64,000 nucleotides of DNA from Runella defluvii (GTDB lineage Bacteria; Bacteroidota; Bacteroidia; Cytophagales; Spirosomataceae): NCBI RefSeq assembly GCF_014195535.1, contig NZ_JACIBY010000006.1, positions 1 through 64,000 of the forward strand, written 5' to 3'. Within the stretch, counting starts at the first letter, position 1, and every line of letters starts with the position of its first letter. Below the pieces are notes generated by a model. It saw nothing but the letters and a program-made list of their open reading frames with translations, had not been told where the DNA came from and made no database searches. Positions 8,304 to 17,160 of this stretch are shown here, in pieces. The position numbers were made by a program, and so were the translations under genes.

Positions 8304-9311
8304 TTATTTCAAATCTTGAATATCAAGCATTCCTACAGGCTTGCCACCTTCGGTTACTAAAATCGTATCCACGCTTGTTTTCTTGAAAAGTGCAGCGGCA
8401 GCATCCAACAGCGCCGTTGCTTCGATAGAAACAGGCATTTTGTATTCAAACTCACCGATGGCTTTGCTCAATACATCACGTCCTTCGCTCGACAATTTAC
8501 GACGCAAATCGCCGTCCGTAAATACGCCTTTCACGCTTCCGTCGGCATTTGTCACCGTTACAGAGCCAAAACCGAATTCGGTCATTTTTACAATCGCGTC
8601 GGCCAATGTAGTATCTGCTGATACCAATGGATTTACGCCATTGATTGCCTCTCCTACTGTCACTGTGATTAGACGCGTGTGTTCCACAAACTGCTGCGTA
8701 CCAATGGCCGTAAAGCTATTTTCGGTCAACACTTTCATGATTTTCCAAGGCACCGTAATGGTGTGGCAACCTAAGTCAAGTGCATTACGAACATGCTCGG
8801 CATTACGTACCGACGAGAACATTACCTTTGACGAAGAGCCATAAAAGTTAACCATTTCGACGCATTCGCCAATCAATTTAATGGCATCATAGCCTTGATC
8901 TTGCATACGGCCTGCCAATACGCAAATGTAGCTTGCTCCCGCAGTCATGGCCATGTAGGCTTGCTGAATTGTGTAAACCAAGTGAACATTTACCATCATG
9001 CCACGGTCACGGAGCATTTTACAAGCACGAACTCCTTCAAGAGAAACAGGCACTTTAAACACGGTTTTAGCTGGGTCAAGGCCCAATTCCAATTGCCGTT
9101 CGGCATCTTTTACAATGTCTTCGGCGGTATCACCCAACGCCTCAATCTGAAGAACAGGTACGATTTTCGACAATTTAACAATCATGCCATCGAGGTCAGT
9201 AACCCCCTCGCGGTGCATAAACGTTGGTGTCGTAGTAAGACCTGCTAAAAACCCAAGTTGGAAGGCAGTTTCTATTTCTTTAAAATCGGCAGAATCAAGA
9301 TATAATTCCAT
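8304..9311 (-). CDS. Transaldolase/fructose-6-phosphate aldolase fused to a CBS-domain pair
   Basis: A 335-residue two-part protein. Residues 1 to about 215 form a small TIM-barrel transaldolase of the FSA/TalC type: MELYLDSADF at the N-terminus, Schiff-base Lys in VFKVPVSLEG at residue 86 (E. coli FSA uses Lys85), then GASYICVLAGRMQDQG. Residues about 220-335 are a tandem CBS module (DAIVKMTEFGFGSVTVTNADG, GVFTDGDLRRKL, TILVTEGGKPVGMLDIQDL) resembling that of the sugar isomerases KdsD/KpsF. CBS pairs usually bind adenosyl or nucleotide-sugar ligands, so allosteric control of the aldolase is inferred. I chose the ATG at 9311 because the 32 codons upstream do not look like a real N-terminus. 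Confidence 0.85.
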   Translation of the reverse strand: MELYLDSADFKEIETAFQLGFLAGLTTTPTFMHREGVTDLDGMIVKLSKIVPVLQIEALGDTAEDIVKDAERQLELGLDPAKTVFKVPVSLEGVRACKMLRDRGMMVNVHLVYTIQQAYMAMTAGASYICVLAGRMQDQGYDAIKLIGECVEMVNFYGSSSKVMFSSVRNAEHVRNALDLGCHTITVPWKIMKVLTENSFTAIGTQQFVEHTRLITVTVGEAINGVNPLVSADTTLADAIVKMTEFGFGSVTVTNADGSVKGVFTDGDLRRKLSSEGRDVLSKAIGEFEYKMPVSIEATALLDAAAALFKKTSVDTILVTEGGKPVGMLDIQDLK

Positions 9312-9445
9312 TTTTGGTCGGTTTGTCCGTTGTTTAGTTATCCGTTTTCGGAACAAAATTTCGGCAAAGGTCGCAAAAAAAATGGAGGAAAAAGAGAGTT
9401 TTCGCAAAAGATGGTTGTGAAAATATGAAGCTATGGCACTAGAGG

Positions 9446-10150
9446 TTAGCGATTGTTCAACATCTTTTTGTACAAATGGGCAATGTATTGCGGATTTCGT
9501 CCCATTTTAAACTGAAGAACGGCGACCAAGTTTGCCAACTGTACGCTCAACCAGCTATTTGTTTCGTATTTCCGCGCCGATACCACCACCTCTTTCGGGA
9601 TTAGTTTAAATAGTTTACGATGCGATTTCCACATTTTACGCAAAAAATCATATTCTTCCATAATCACGTAACGTTCATCAAAGCCTCCCAAACTATTGAA
9701 CAAAACTCGGGTTACGAATAAAGTTTGGTCACCTCCACGGACAAAAAGCGCGTCGAACCGCGTACAATAGCTATTGATTCTCAATAACCAGCGATCAGAA
9801 TCAAACCGAAAACGATACCCACCCGCTTGGTAGCCTTCTTGAACAGCTTGGGCGATGTCGTCCGCAAAACTTTCGGCTACTTGCGTATCGGCATGCACAA
9901 AATAGAGCACCTCCCCCGCCGCTCTCGCTGCTCCTGCATTCATTTGTTGTGCTCTTCCCTTCGGCGATGCAACTACCGCAGCGCCTGCCGCTTCGGCTAC
10001 TTGCACGGTATTATCGGCGCTTCCACCATCGACAACAATGACGTCTAACACATAGCGCCGACCGTATTTATAAAGGAATTTCACCAAACGACCGACGTTG
10101 GTTTCCTCGTTTAGTGTGGGGATAATGACCGAAATAAATTTAGTATTCAT
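9446..10150 (-). CDS. Family 2 glycosyltransferase (TIGR04283-like)
   Basis: About 234 residues from the chosen ATG at 10150 (further upstream ATGs exist, but the GT-A fold begins here with FISVIIPTLNEE). It has VIVVDGGSADNT for nucleotide-sugar binding, the metal-binding VHADTQ (DxD-like), GGDQTLFVTR and EEYDFLRK. It is a cytoplasmic inverting GT2 that looks like the TIGR04283 group; donor and acceptor are unknown. It is followed by the transaldolase-CBS gene on the same strand after 134 bp, with no evident functional link. It is divergent from pabB. Confidence 0.8.
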   Translation of the reverse strand: MNTKFISVIIPTLNEETNVGRLVKFLYKYGRRYVLDVIVVDGGSADNTVQVAEAAGAAVVASPKGRAQQMNAGAARAAGEVLYFVHADTQVAESFADDIAQAVQEGYQAGGYRFRFDSDRWLLRINSYCTRFDALFVRGGDQTLFVTRVLFNSLGGFDERYVIMEEYDFLRKMWKSHRKLFKLIPKEVVVSARKYETNSWLSVQLANLVAVLQFKMGRNPQYIAHLYKKMLNNR

Positions 10151-10293
10151 CCTCTCCATAGAAGTAATAGTTGCCATTTTGAGGCTACAATTGGAACGGT
10201 AAGTAGTGGAGCGATTGTTTGTCTTGGGGAAACACCATTTCAAGGCTTAGTTGAGACTAGAAAATTGTTCTTACTGTAGGCGTTTAATTAACT

Positions 10294-11328
10294 ATGATAA
10301 ATACCCTTTCTACGCTTGAGGCTATTCAAAAAATGAATCAGTTAGGACGTGAGCGAACGCCCTTTTTGTTCATTATTGATTTTTTAGCCCAACGTCCCGT
10401 TGTCATACCTCTTTCTCAACTCGACCCAACGGCTATTTTATTTGATTTTAATGGGGTTCATAATCGTACAACACACCCGACGCCCCATCTTGCGCCTTTT
10501 ACTTTTTCAAAATCGCCGCTTTCTTTGGAAGACTACACGCCCAAATTTGAGCTGGTGGTGGGGCACCTCAAGCGAGGGGATTCTTTTTTGACAAATTTAT
10601 CAATTCCTACGCCAATACATACGGAGCTTGATTTAAAAACGATTTTTTATCACAGTAAAGCCAAATACCGGTTGTGGTGGCAGCATCAGTTTGTCTGTTT
10701 TTCGCCTGAAATTTTTGTACAAATTCGCGGCAATCGAATTGCTTCTTTTCCCATGAAAGGAACGATTGATGCTCAATTGCCCAATGCAGAAGAACGTATT
10801 TTAAGCGATAAAAAGGAAGCAGCCGAACACGCGACCATCGTAGATTTGATTCGAAACGATCTGAGTATGATTGCCCAAAAGGTATGGGTGGAGCGTTATC
10901 GCTATCTTGATACCCTGACCACCAACCAAAAGTCGTTGCTGCAAGTAAGTTCTGAGATTGCGGGACTTATGCCATCTAATTGGCGCAATTTCATCGGCAA
11001 CTGGCTTTTTCAGCTTTTGCCAGCAGGTTCCATCAGCGGCGCTCCCAAACCAAGTACCCTCGATATTATTCGACGTGCCGAAGGCTATGAGCGCGGTTAT
11101 TACACAGGAATTACGGGAATATTTGATGGTGAAAATTTTGACAGCGGCGTACTCATCCGTTTTATTGAACAATCAGGAGAGCAGCTCATCTTTAAAAGTG
11201 GTGGAGGCATCACAGCCCGCAGCCAAGTCCACATCGAATACCAAGAAATGATTGACAAAATCTATTTACCTATTTCTAATGCCACTATTCATCGAAACCC
11301 TTCGGCTTTTCAACGGGCAGTTGTCTAA
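10294..11328 (+). CDS. pabB: Aminodeoxychorismate synthase component I
   Basis: A 344-residue chorismate-utilising enzyme that converts chorismate plus ammonia to 4-amino-4-deoxychorismate in folate synthesis. The conserved C-terminal signatures are present: IASFPMKGTID, IVDLIRNDLSMIA, LLPAGSISGAPKPSTLDII and YYTGITGIFDGENFDSGVLIR. The protein is shorter than E. coli PabB because the N-terminal tryptophan-binding-like part is reduced, as in other Bacteroidota. Its end overlaps the following aminotransferase-IV gene by 50 bp, so the pair is translationally linked. The KGT(I)D motif favours PabB over anthranilate synthase TrpE, and the PabC-like partner supports this. Confidence 0.88.
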   Translation: MINTLSTLEAIQKMNQLGRERTPFLFIIDFLAQRPVVIPLSQLDPTAILFDFNGVHNRTTHPTPHLAPFTFSKSPLSLEDYTPKFELVVGHLKRGDSFLTNLSIPTPIHTELDLKTIFYHSKAKYRLWWQHQFVCFSPEIFVQIRGNRIASFPMKGTIDAQLPNAEERILSDKKEAAEHATIVDLIRNDLSMIAQKVWVERYRYLDTLTTNQKSLLQVSSEIAGLMPSNWRNFIGNWLFQLLPAGSISGAPKPSTLDIIRRAEGYERGYYTGITGIFDGENFDSGVLIRFIEQSGEQLIFKSGGGITARSQVHIEYQEMIDKIYLPISNATIHRNPSAFQRAVV

Positions 11329-11875
11329 CATCCGCTTTCACAATGAGCGCATGTACCGCACCCAGCTTCATCATTTTGAAGGCGTTCAGGTCAAAGAGTT
11401 GGCCCAAGAGATTCGTATCCCCCAAAACCTTCAGTTGGGTTTATTTAAGTGCCGTGTCACGTATGGGTTTTCGATTGAGAAAATTGAATTTGAACCTTAC
11501 CACCCACGCACTATCCAATCGCTTCGAGTTGTGGAAGCCAACGACATTTCGTATTCATTTAAGTACCAAGACCGCAGCAGTTTGAATGCACTTGCCGCTC
11601 AAAAAGGCACGGCCGACGATGTACTTATTGTCAAAAACGGCCACCTTACCGATACGTCGTACGCCAATATCGTTTTTTGGGATGAACGGCAGTGGGTTAC
11701 TCCTACTACTTTTTTACTCGCGGGTACGCAACGTGCGTTTTTGTTAGAACAGGGAAAAATTGTAGAAAAAAAAATTCGGACAGAAGACCTACCAAAGTAC
11801 GTTTCTGCCCGAATCATCAATTCGATGTTAGATTTTGAAACTACTCCCCACATCCCGCTGAGGAGTATTTTCTAG
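11279..11875 (+). CDS. pabC: Class IV aminotransferase, aminodeoxychorismate lyase-like
   Basis: About 198 residues from the ATG at 11279; an earlier TTG/ATG choice at 11252 would lengthen the overlap with pabB. Fold-IV PLP enzyme features include FIETLRLFNG near the N-terminus, the likely PLP lysine in YSFKYQDRSSL, and the cofactor-binding GHLTDTSYANIVFW and TPTTFLLAGTQR. It probably releases pyruvate from 4-amino-4-deoxychorismate to give 4-aminobenzoate. It is shorter than typical PabC (about 270 residues), as is common for this Bacteroidota group. The overlap with pabB is the main evidence for substrate. It ends 7 bp from the convergent surface-protein gene. Confidence 0.8.
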   Translation: MPLFIETLRLFNGQLSNIRFHNERMYRTQLHHFEGVQVKELAQEIRIPQNLQLGLFKCRVTYGFSIEKIEFEPYHPRTIQSLRVVEANDISYSFKYQDRSSLNALAAQKGTADDVLIVKNGHLTDTSYANIVFWDERQWVTPTTFLLAGTQRAFLLEQGKIVEKKIRTEDLPKYVSARIINSMLDFETTPHIPLRSIF

Positions 11876-11882
11876 TTGTTCA

Positions 11883-14800
11883 TTATTTGGGCGGTACGAG
11901 CGCCTTATTTTTAGCTTTCGTCTTCTTAATAATCACAGGGATGCAAATATCTTCTGGGCAAATACACTCTGCTTCCACAATCGCAGGGCAGCAGTTTTTG
12001 GTTGGACATTGCCCGTCGGATACCTCAACGGTATAAGAACCTACGTCGCCCACTTCTAAGGTCTGCGAAGTAGCACCGTCAATTTTAGTGCCATTTTTAA
12101 ACCATTGGTACGTCTGATAACCCGCTGGGGCAGAGATAATCACCGTATCCCGTCTTTCAGGGCATATTTTCAGTGGCACACTTACACAAGCAATGCCGTA
12201 ATCGTCTTCAGTAATTACTTTGTTTCCAGGCTGAGAGTCGCTGTCTAAACCTACCATTGATACAATTTCGGCTTCGTTACAAATCGACCCACCAATAAAG
12301 CCTCCCGCATTGTTGATTTTGACCGAAACCGTCAGGGTATCCGTTTGGCCTGGGTTGAGCTTCAACGGCCCCCACTTCAACGTTTGCTGATTAAATACTC
12401 CACTTGTTGACGTTGCACTGACAAACGTAAAATTGGCGGGCAAATAATCCTGTACATAAACACTGTCGGCGGCAGGGGTTCCACTTACACTTTTATTGGT
12501 GACGGCTATCTTAAACTGTACCGTATTTCCCACCTCTCGTCGGCAGTCACCTACCAGTGTTTTGGTAAGTTCAAGGTCTTTAAATGGAGCACAAATACCA
12601 CTATTGCTTATGGTGATATTCAGAATCATTGATTTTTGACACGCTCCTTTCTTGTCTGCTATGCCATTGGGTTCCCACTTCATGTACAAACTAATGACGG
12701 AGTTAGGACGGTACACTTTGGGGTCAAGTTCGGTAATTGATCCTCTAGCCACGGCATCCTCAATCAACGTAAATTCATTAAATCCATCCCTAAATACAAA
12801 GGCCGAATCTGCAATAAAGTAATAGGTCGCTTTTCCATTGGGAAAATTTCGTTGCAGTTGTATCTTATCTCCGTTGGCACACAGCGTATCCAGTCGCATA
12901 TCGTATTGTTCCTTGACCTCATAACAAATCGCCCCAATACTCAGCGTATCAACCCCATCCGTCGCAGCCAAAGCGTAGCCATCTTGAGATTTGTGCGCAA
13001 ACTTAAATTCATATTCTCCCAATGACCCTGGTACTTCGGTAAAGAAATAATTCTTTTTACTCAAATCAATAGAGTCGATGTAACCTTCACCGTCGTCTTC
13101 ATAAAGGCCATAGGTATATACATTTTTCTTGGCGTCAAACGGAATAATCGCCCACTTTCCTCCTGGTGTTGCCTTAATGGTCACTTTTTCTCGATATACA
13201 TACTTTGTATATATGTCGTCTCCTGGCAAATATAAAATCGTTGAATCACAAGCACATGGGTCAGAAATCTCAGGCGAAGTTGTTCGGAAGAATCCAATAT
13301 CCCAACGTGGATCATGCTGATTAGGGGCTAAAGTAAAAGTCGAAGATTTATACACTGCTCGTTCGATGTCGTTATCCAAAGAATCATTTGTCCCTTTGTT
13401 TAAATCTGTAACGACAAAATCTGTAGCAGGATACGACACAGGATTAAACTTCACATAGTAATCACCTGCGGGGACTTCACCGATGTGGTATTTACCATCC
13501 ACGCCCGTTGTATCTGATTTGATAAAAGTATCGTTGGCATCGTACAATTCCATGATTACCCCCTTAGCAGGAAGCTCTGGCCCTAATATGTTTCCAAAAG
13601 GGTCTTTTCTAAGATCTTGAATACCATTTCGGTTCAAATCATACCAAGCATAGTCTCCCATCGAAGCAGGCGGTAAATTGAGCATCCAACCAATATCGAA
13701 AGTATAATTATTCTCGCTGTTGTTACCTGTTTTAAACGCAATTATCGCTGCCGAAGAGTCGGCATTATAAACCGCATCTGAGTTACGTACGTTGCTTGTT
13801 GGTATTAGACTATCAATTGGCACAAGTCGCATCAAATTAGCCACTGTATTGTCATCCGTATTTGCGGTGGCAATGTTTGCAGCAACAAGGACCTTCGCAT
13901 TTACTGGTAGATTGGAAACTTTGATACCTGCTGCTTGCGCGGCTTGAATCACATTAGCTGCAGGTGCTCCCAAACTTTGAAGCGTACTTTGATGTATTTC
14001 GTACAGGTGATTTCTCTTCAAACCGCCCGTTACATTAAAATCAGAGAAATAAAACTGCCCGCCGTTGGCTGTGGTATCGCGGCCTACTTCCGTTCCACCG
14101 TTTTGCATATCATGGAGTGTCAATACAAGGCCATCCACCCCAGGTTCATTCGGATCTTGAATACCATCCCGATCGGCATCAAACCAAATACGATTCCCAA
14201 CAGAAAGTGGCGAAGGCTCACAAGCGGCGGTTAAGTCTCCCACCCCTCCTGATTTTCCAAGCGACCCCTCACGGATAGAATACACCGCATAGCCTCTTTT
14301 ACGCTTTCCTGTTTTGGTATCAAAAACCAAAAATCCTGTTGCTAAATATACCTGATGAAGTGGGTCAAAAGCAGAAGTAAAGATTTCGTTTTCTCCTGGG
14401 ATTTTAAAAATACCTCCGTTGGTAAGTTCGGCGTGGCCAATTTCACCTTGCCCATTAATCCAGTAATCTTCAAAGAAAAACTCGCCTCCACCTGGGCCTG
14501 CATCTTTATCATGAGCACTTGCAACCCCTGGGCCACTTGGGCCATCAGCTACATACGGTCCAGAAACACCATTGCTTTCCATGCTGTATGAGCCATCAGG
14601 GTTACGCTGTGCACGGAGCAAATCACCACTCATAAATCCGTAGTAGTTGAGTGTATCGTCAGCCGCAATACCTGGCTGGTTTTGCCCTGTTTGTAAACCT
14701 CCCCTATCTAGCATCCCAATAAACATCGAACCATCATCATCGAAGTCAATGTCCGAAATAATTGGTTGGGGGTTTACCAAAAACGCACTTAGTGGATCGG

Positions 14801-16115
14801 GAGCGCCTAGTGGATAGTTACATTGTTTAGGGAAAATTCCTGACCACGGCTTCCAACTATTGATGGTATCGCACCCTTGCGTTCCGTCAAGTGCGTCGCG
14901 CTTGTATCCGAGTGGAAATTCAAAAATATTTTTAAACTGAGCGATTTTAGGGTTAAACTCATAGATCGCTCCTTTTAAGTCTTCTTTTTTCTGTGAAGTT
15001 TCGGCGGTACATACCACGCCAAGGTACATTTTGTTACGATAGTATTTTAGCGCCCACGGAGCAAAATCTCCGTTAGAACAATTGGGATTAGGTATAACAA
15101 AGCTTTTTACATTGGCATTTGCCGCGGATTGGGGAGCTGCAAGTGGCTTTCCTACGCCGAAACTGTATAATTTCTTATCATATAAATTGACCATATACAA
15201 GGTATCTTGATAGCGCGTTAACTGCACCCCACCCATACCTACTTTTCCCGCCATGTGGAACGAAAGCGAATCGCGGCTTCGAGCGGTTTTGGATGCGGGC
15301 AAGATATTGAGTCCCGTAATAGGATCAAGGTGAGGGTCTGGCCCCGTATCAATACCAATCGTTTTTACGTCCATGAACTCTTTTACCTGATTACCATTTG
15401 CCAAATCAATATAATAGAACCCACCCGTTCCCAAAGGCCCCAAACCTACGTGGCGTCGTACAATGGCTCCTACCAACATTCGACGTGAGTCTCGTTGAAA
15501 GGAAGCAATCCAAGTAGAGCCAATCTGCGCCGCAGTGGCTAGTTTCACCATAGAAAAGTCATCTACCCCCGCCAATCCACTTGCTTTATGGTCAAACAAA
15601 ATAAGGGCTGGGTCATCGGCCGCCGAGCCTCCAGCGAGCGGATCCCCCATCACATAACAAGCCGTGGTAACCCGTAATTCTTTTGCTGCAAGGCAAAACT
15701 CATCGTCGTTGGCAATTCCGAGGTTTGTTTGCAAGGATGGGGCTTTTACAAACTGAACATCTGTCGCATTTTGTAAGCCTACCATACTTGGCGAGAACGT
15801 CTCAGGAAAATCGCTAAACTCGACCCTTGCCATGCTATCAACCGGCACTTGGCCTTGGGTGAAAGCATACTCTCCTAAGGCATTGGTAGTGGTTGTAAAG
15901 GGTGTGGGATTGTTTCCTACAAATAATTGTACCCGAACGCCCGCGACGCCAGGTTCTGTAGGACTAACGGCAGTTCGTTTTCCATTCAAATCGTAGTCGA
16001 TATACACTACCCCCCTCACCTGAGCATGGGCGAGATTGGCTATCATTAATAGTGTACTCACTAAAAAGTAAGAAAAGTGGTTTGCCTTCGTAATAAGGTG
16101 TAAAATCCTTTTCAT
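11883..16115 (-). CDS. Large secreted SdrD_B / DUF11 repeat protein
   Basis: A 1410-residue exported protein with a signal peptide (residues 1-31, ending AHAQ). At least three SdrD_B-like Ca-binding beta-sandwich repeats are seen: VRGVVYIDYDLNGKR near residue 33, VGNRIWFDADRDGIQDPNEPG near 660, and GDYAWYDLNRNGIQD near 840. A large central region of unknown fold (about 170-640) discusses no recognisable catalytic motif. A DUF11 domain (LELTKTLVGDCRREVGNTVQF) is near 1190, followed by an Ig-like segment and a Cys-rich tail (NCCPAIVEAECICPEDIC). No type IX sorting domain is obvious; the tail is basic. Likely a cell-surface or adhesion protein. Its stop lies 7 bp from the pabC stop. Confidence 0.8.
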   Translation of the reverse strand: MKRILHLITKANHFSYFLVSTLLMIANLAHAQVRGVVYIDYDLNGKRTAVSPTEPGVAGVRVQLFVGNNPTPFTTTTNALGEYAFTQGQVPVDSMARVEFSDFPETFSPSMVGLQNATDVQFVKAPSLQTNLGIANDDEFCLAAKELRVTTACYVMGDPLAGGSAADDPALILFDHKASGLAGVDDFSMVKLATAAQIGSTWIASFQRDSRRMLVGAIVRRHVGLGPLGTGGFYYIDLANGNQVKEFMDVKTIGIDTGPDPHLDPITGLNILPASKTARSRDSLSFHMAGKVGMGGVQLTRYQDTLYMVNLYDKKLYSFGVGKPLAAPQSAANANVKSFVIPNPNCSNGDFAPWALKYYRNKMYLGVVCTAETSQKKEDLKGAIYEFNPKIAQFKNIFEFPLGYKRDALDGTQGCDTINSWKPWSGIFPKQCNYPLGAPDPLSAFLVNPQPIISDIDFDDDGSMFIGMLDRGGLQTGQNQPGIAADDTLNYYGFMSGDLLRAQRNPDGSYSMESNGVSGPYVADGPSGPGVASAHDKDAGPGGGEFFFEDYWINGQGEIGHAELTNGGIFKIPGENEIFTSAFDPLHQVYLATGFLVFDTKTGKRKRGYAVYSIREGSLGKSGGVGDLTAACEPSPLSVGNRIWFDADRDGIQDPNEPGVDGLVLTLHDMQNGGTEVGRDTTANGGQFYFSDFNVTGGLKRNHLYEIHQSTLQSLGAPAANVIQAAQAAGIKVSNLPVNAKVLVAANIATANTDDNTVANLMRLVPIDSLIPTSNVRNSDAVYNADSSAAIIAFKTGNNSENNYTFDIGWMLNLPPASMGDYAWYDLNRNGIQDLRKDPFGNILGPELPAKGVIMELYDANDTFIKSDTTGVDGKYHIGEVPAGDYYVKFNPVSYPATDFVVTDLNKGTNDSLDNDIERAVYKSSTFTLAPNQHDPRWDIGFFRTTSPEISDPCACDSTILYLPGDDIYTKYVYREKVTIKATPGGKWAIIPFDAKKNVYTYGLYEDDGEGYIDSIDLSKKNYFFTEVPGSLGEYEFKFAHKSQDGYALAATDGVDTLSIGAICYEVKEQYDMRLDTLCANGDKIQLQRNFPNGKATYYFIADSAFVFRDGFNEFTLIEDAVARGSITELDPKVYRPNSVISLYMKWEPNGIADKKGACQKSMILNITISNSGICAPFKDLELTKTLVGDCRREVGNTVQFKIAVTNKSVSGTPAADSVYVQDYLPANFTFVSATSTSGVFNQQTLKWGPLKLNPGQTDTLTVSVKINNAGGFIGGSICNEAEIVSMVGLDSDSQPGNKVITEDDYGIACVSVPLKICPERRDTVIISAPAGYQTYQWFKNGTKIDGATSQTLEVGDVGSYTVEVSDGQCPTKNCCPAIVEAECICPEDICIPVIIKKTKAKNKALVPPK

Positions 16116-16627
16116 TTTTAAAAAAATTTGGGGTAATCAAAGCACTTTCACCAAGTACCCTGAACGGTTTTGGTCTAATTTGTCCATCTGGCTGGGTTAG
16201 AAAATTACTTTTCGAGATGTCCTAAAACGAGCCTCAACTAATTATATCCCATTCATATACATCCTATTTTATCTATTTTGTATATAAAGAAATTAGAGAA
16301 CCTGTTTATGTTTTTTAACATCTCTATTCGACATAACGATATTTCAATTACCTTGCCACTCTCTGGCATGTCACTAAAAAAATATCCATAAAAATTTCCC
16401 AGCTCTCCCCCACAAGCTAACGCTTTTATTTATAGACACTTATGACCATTTACTCAAAATCAACTATCTGTTATTTAGGTAAAATACACTCTACAAATGA
16501 GCTAACTTTAGAAATTAACCTCGCCACAAAAACAATGCCAATCAATTAGTTAGCTCAAAGAAAAACATAAACCCCGTTCTCATTTTGCTACCTATCGGTA
16601 CACTTTTTGAGACGGGGTATATTCATT
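16116..16627. other. AT-rich spacer upstream of the surface-protein gene
   Basis: No gene is seen in these 512 bp. The segment holds a 9-bp inverted repeat, GAGCTAACT (16499-16507) and AGTTAGCTC (16548-16556), and the terminator of the transposase-like gene at 16571-16618. The promoter of the large surface protein must lie here, but no exact TTTG-N20-TAnnTTTG match was found. Confidence 0.6.
16571..16618 (-). terminator. Hairpin terminator after the orphan transposase gene
   Basis: ACCCCGTTCTCA (16571-16582) pairs with TGAGACGGGGT (16608-16618) with one bulge and a 25-nt loop. In the minus direction a T-rich tract follows. It begins 10 bp after the stop of the transposase-like gene. Confidence 0.6.
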
Positions 16628-17041
16628 TCATTTGGAAAGCATATCCAAGAATTTATCCAACTTTCTCTTAGGCACTGCTCGGGGCGTTGCCTCAACCACT
16701 TGAAGTAAAATCCGCTGAATAAGGCTCAAGTATTTACTCGCTTTGGGTTGGTCAATTCCAAAGAAAGTCGCCAGTTGGTCTTGTCTCAAATTTCCGTTTA
16801 GATAAATAAGGCCAAAAAGAAGCGCGTCATGGGTATCTCCAAAAATGCTATTTTTCCGCACCGACGCCTGCCTAAGTCTCGCCACACCGTCGAGGGTGTA
16901 CTCCGCAAAATAGGCGTTCCAAGCATCTCGAAAATACCCGTGAAGAAGCTCAAATTCTGAGCGTTTAAGTCCTGTAAGACGCCGTAGCTTTGGGTCGTCG
17001 GCCTCCAGGTCATGGTACCGTTGAATCATTTCCAAGTTCAT
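16628..17041 (-). CDS. Orphan transposase-type HTH protein (IS5-like N-terminal half)
   Basis: A 137-residue protein resembling the HTH_Tnp_4 N-terminal domain of IS5-group transposases: RRLTGLKRSEFELL, then DALLFGLIYLNGNLRQDQLATFFGIDQPKASKYLSLIQRIL as the helix-turn-helix. There is no DDE catalytic domain in the same or an overlapping frame downstream; a terminator follows within 10 bp. No terminal inverted repeats or target duplication were found. It may be the surviving ORFA of a decayed insertion sequence or a domesticated DNA-binding protein. It is divergent from priA. IS family assignment is from motif resemblance only. Confidence 0.65.
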   Translation of the reverse strand: MNLEMIQRYHDLEADDPKLRRLTGLKRSEFELLHGYFRDAWNAYFAEYTLDGVARLRQASVRKNSIFGDTHDALLFGLIYLNGNLRQDQLATFFGIDQPKASKYLSLIQRILLQVVEATPRAVPKRKLDKFLDMLSK

Positions 17042-17160
17042 AATTTTCGTAGAGGGGTAAAAGTGATATTAGACATAACCCATTATGTCAAATATCTTGC
17101 CAGCTTGAAGTTTTTGCGGGGAAAGCGCTATCTTGCATCGTACATTCGGTTGAAAACAAC

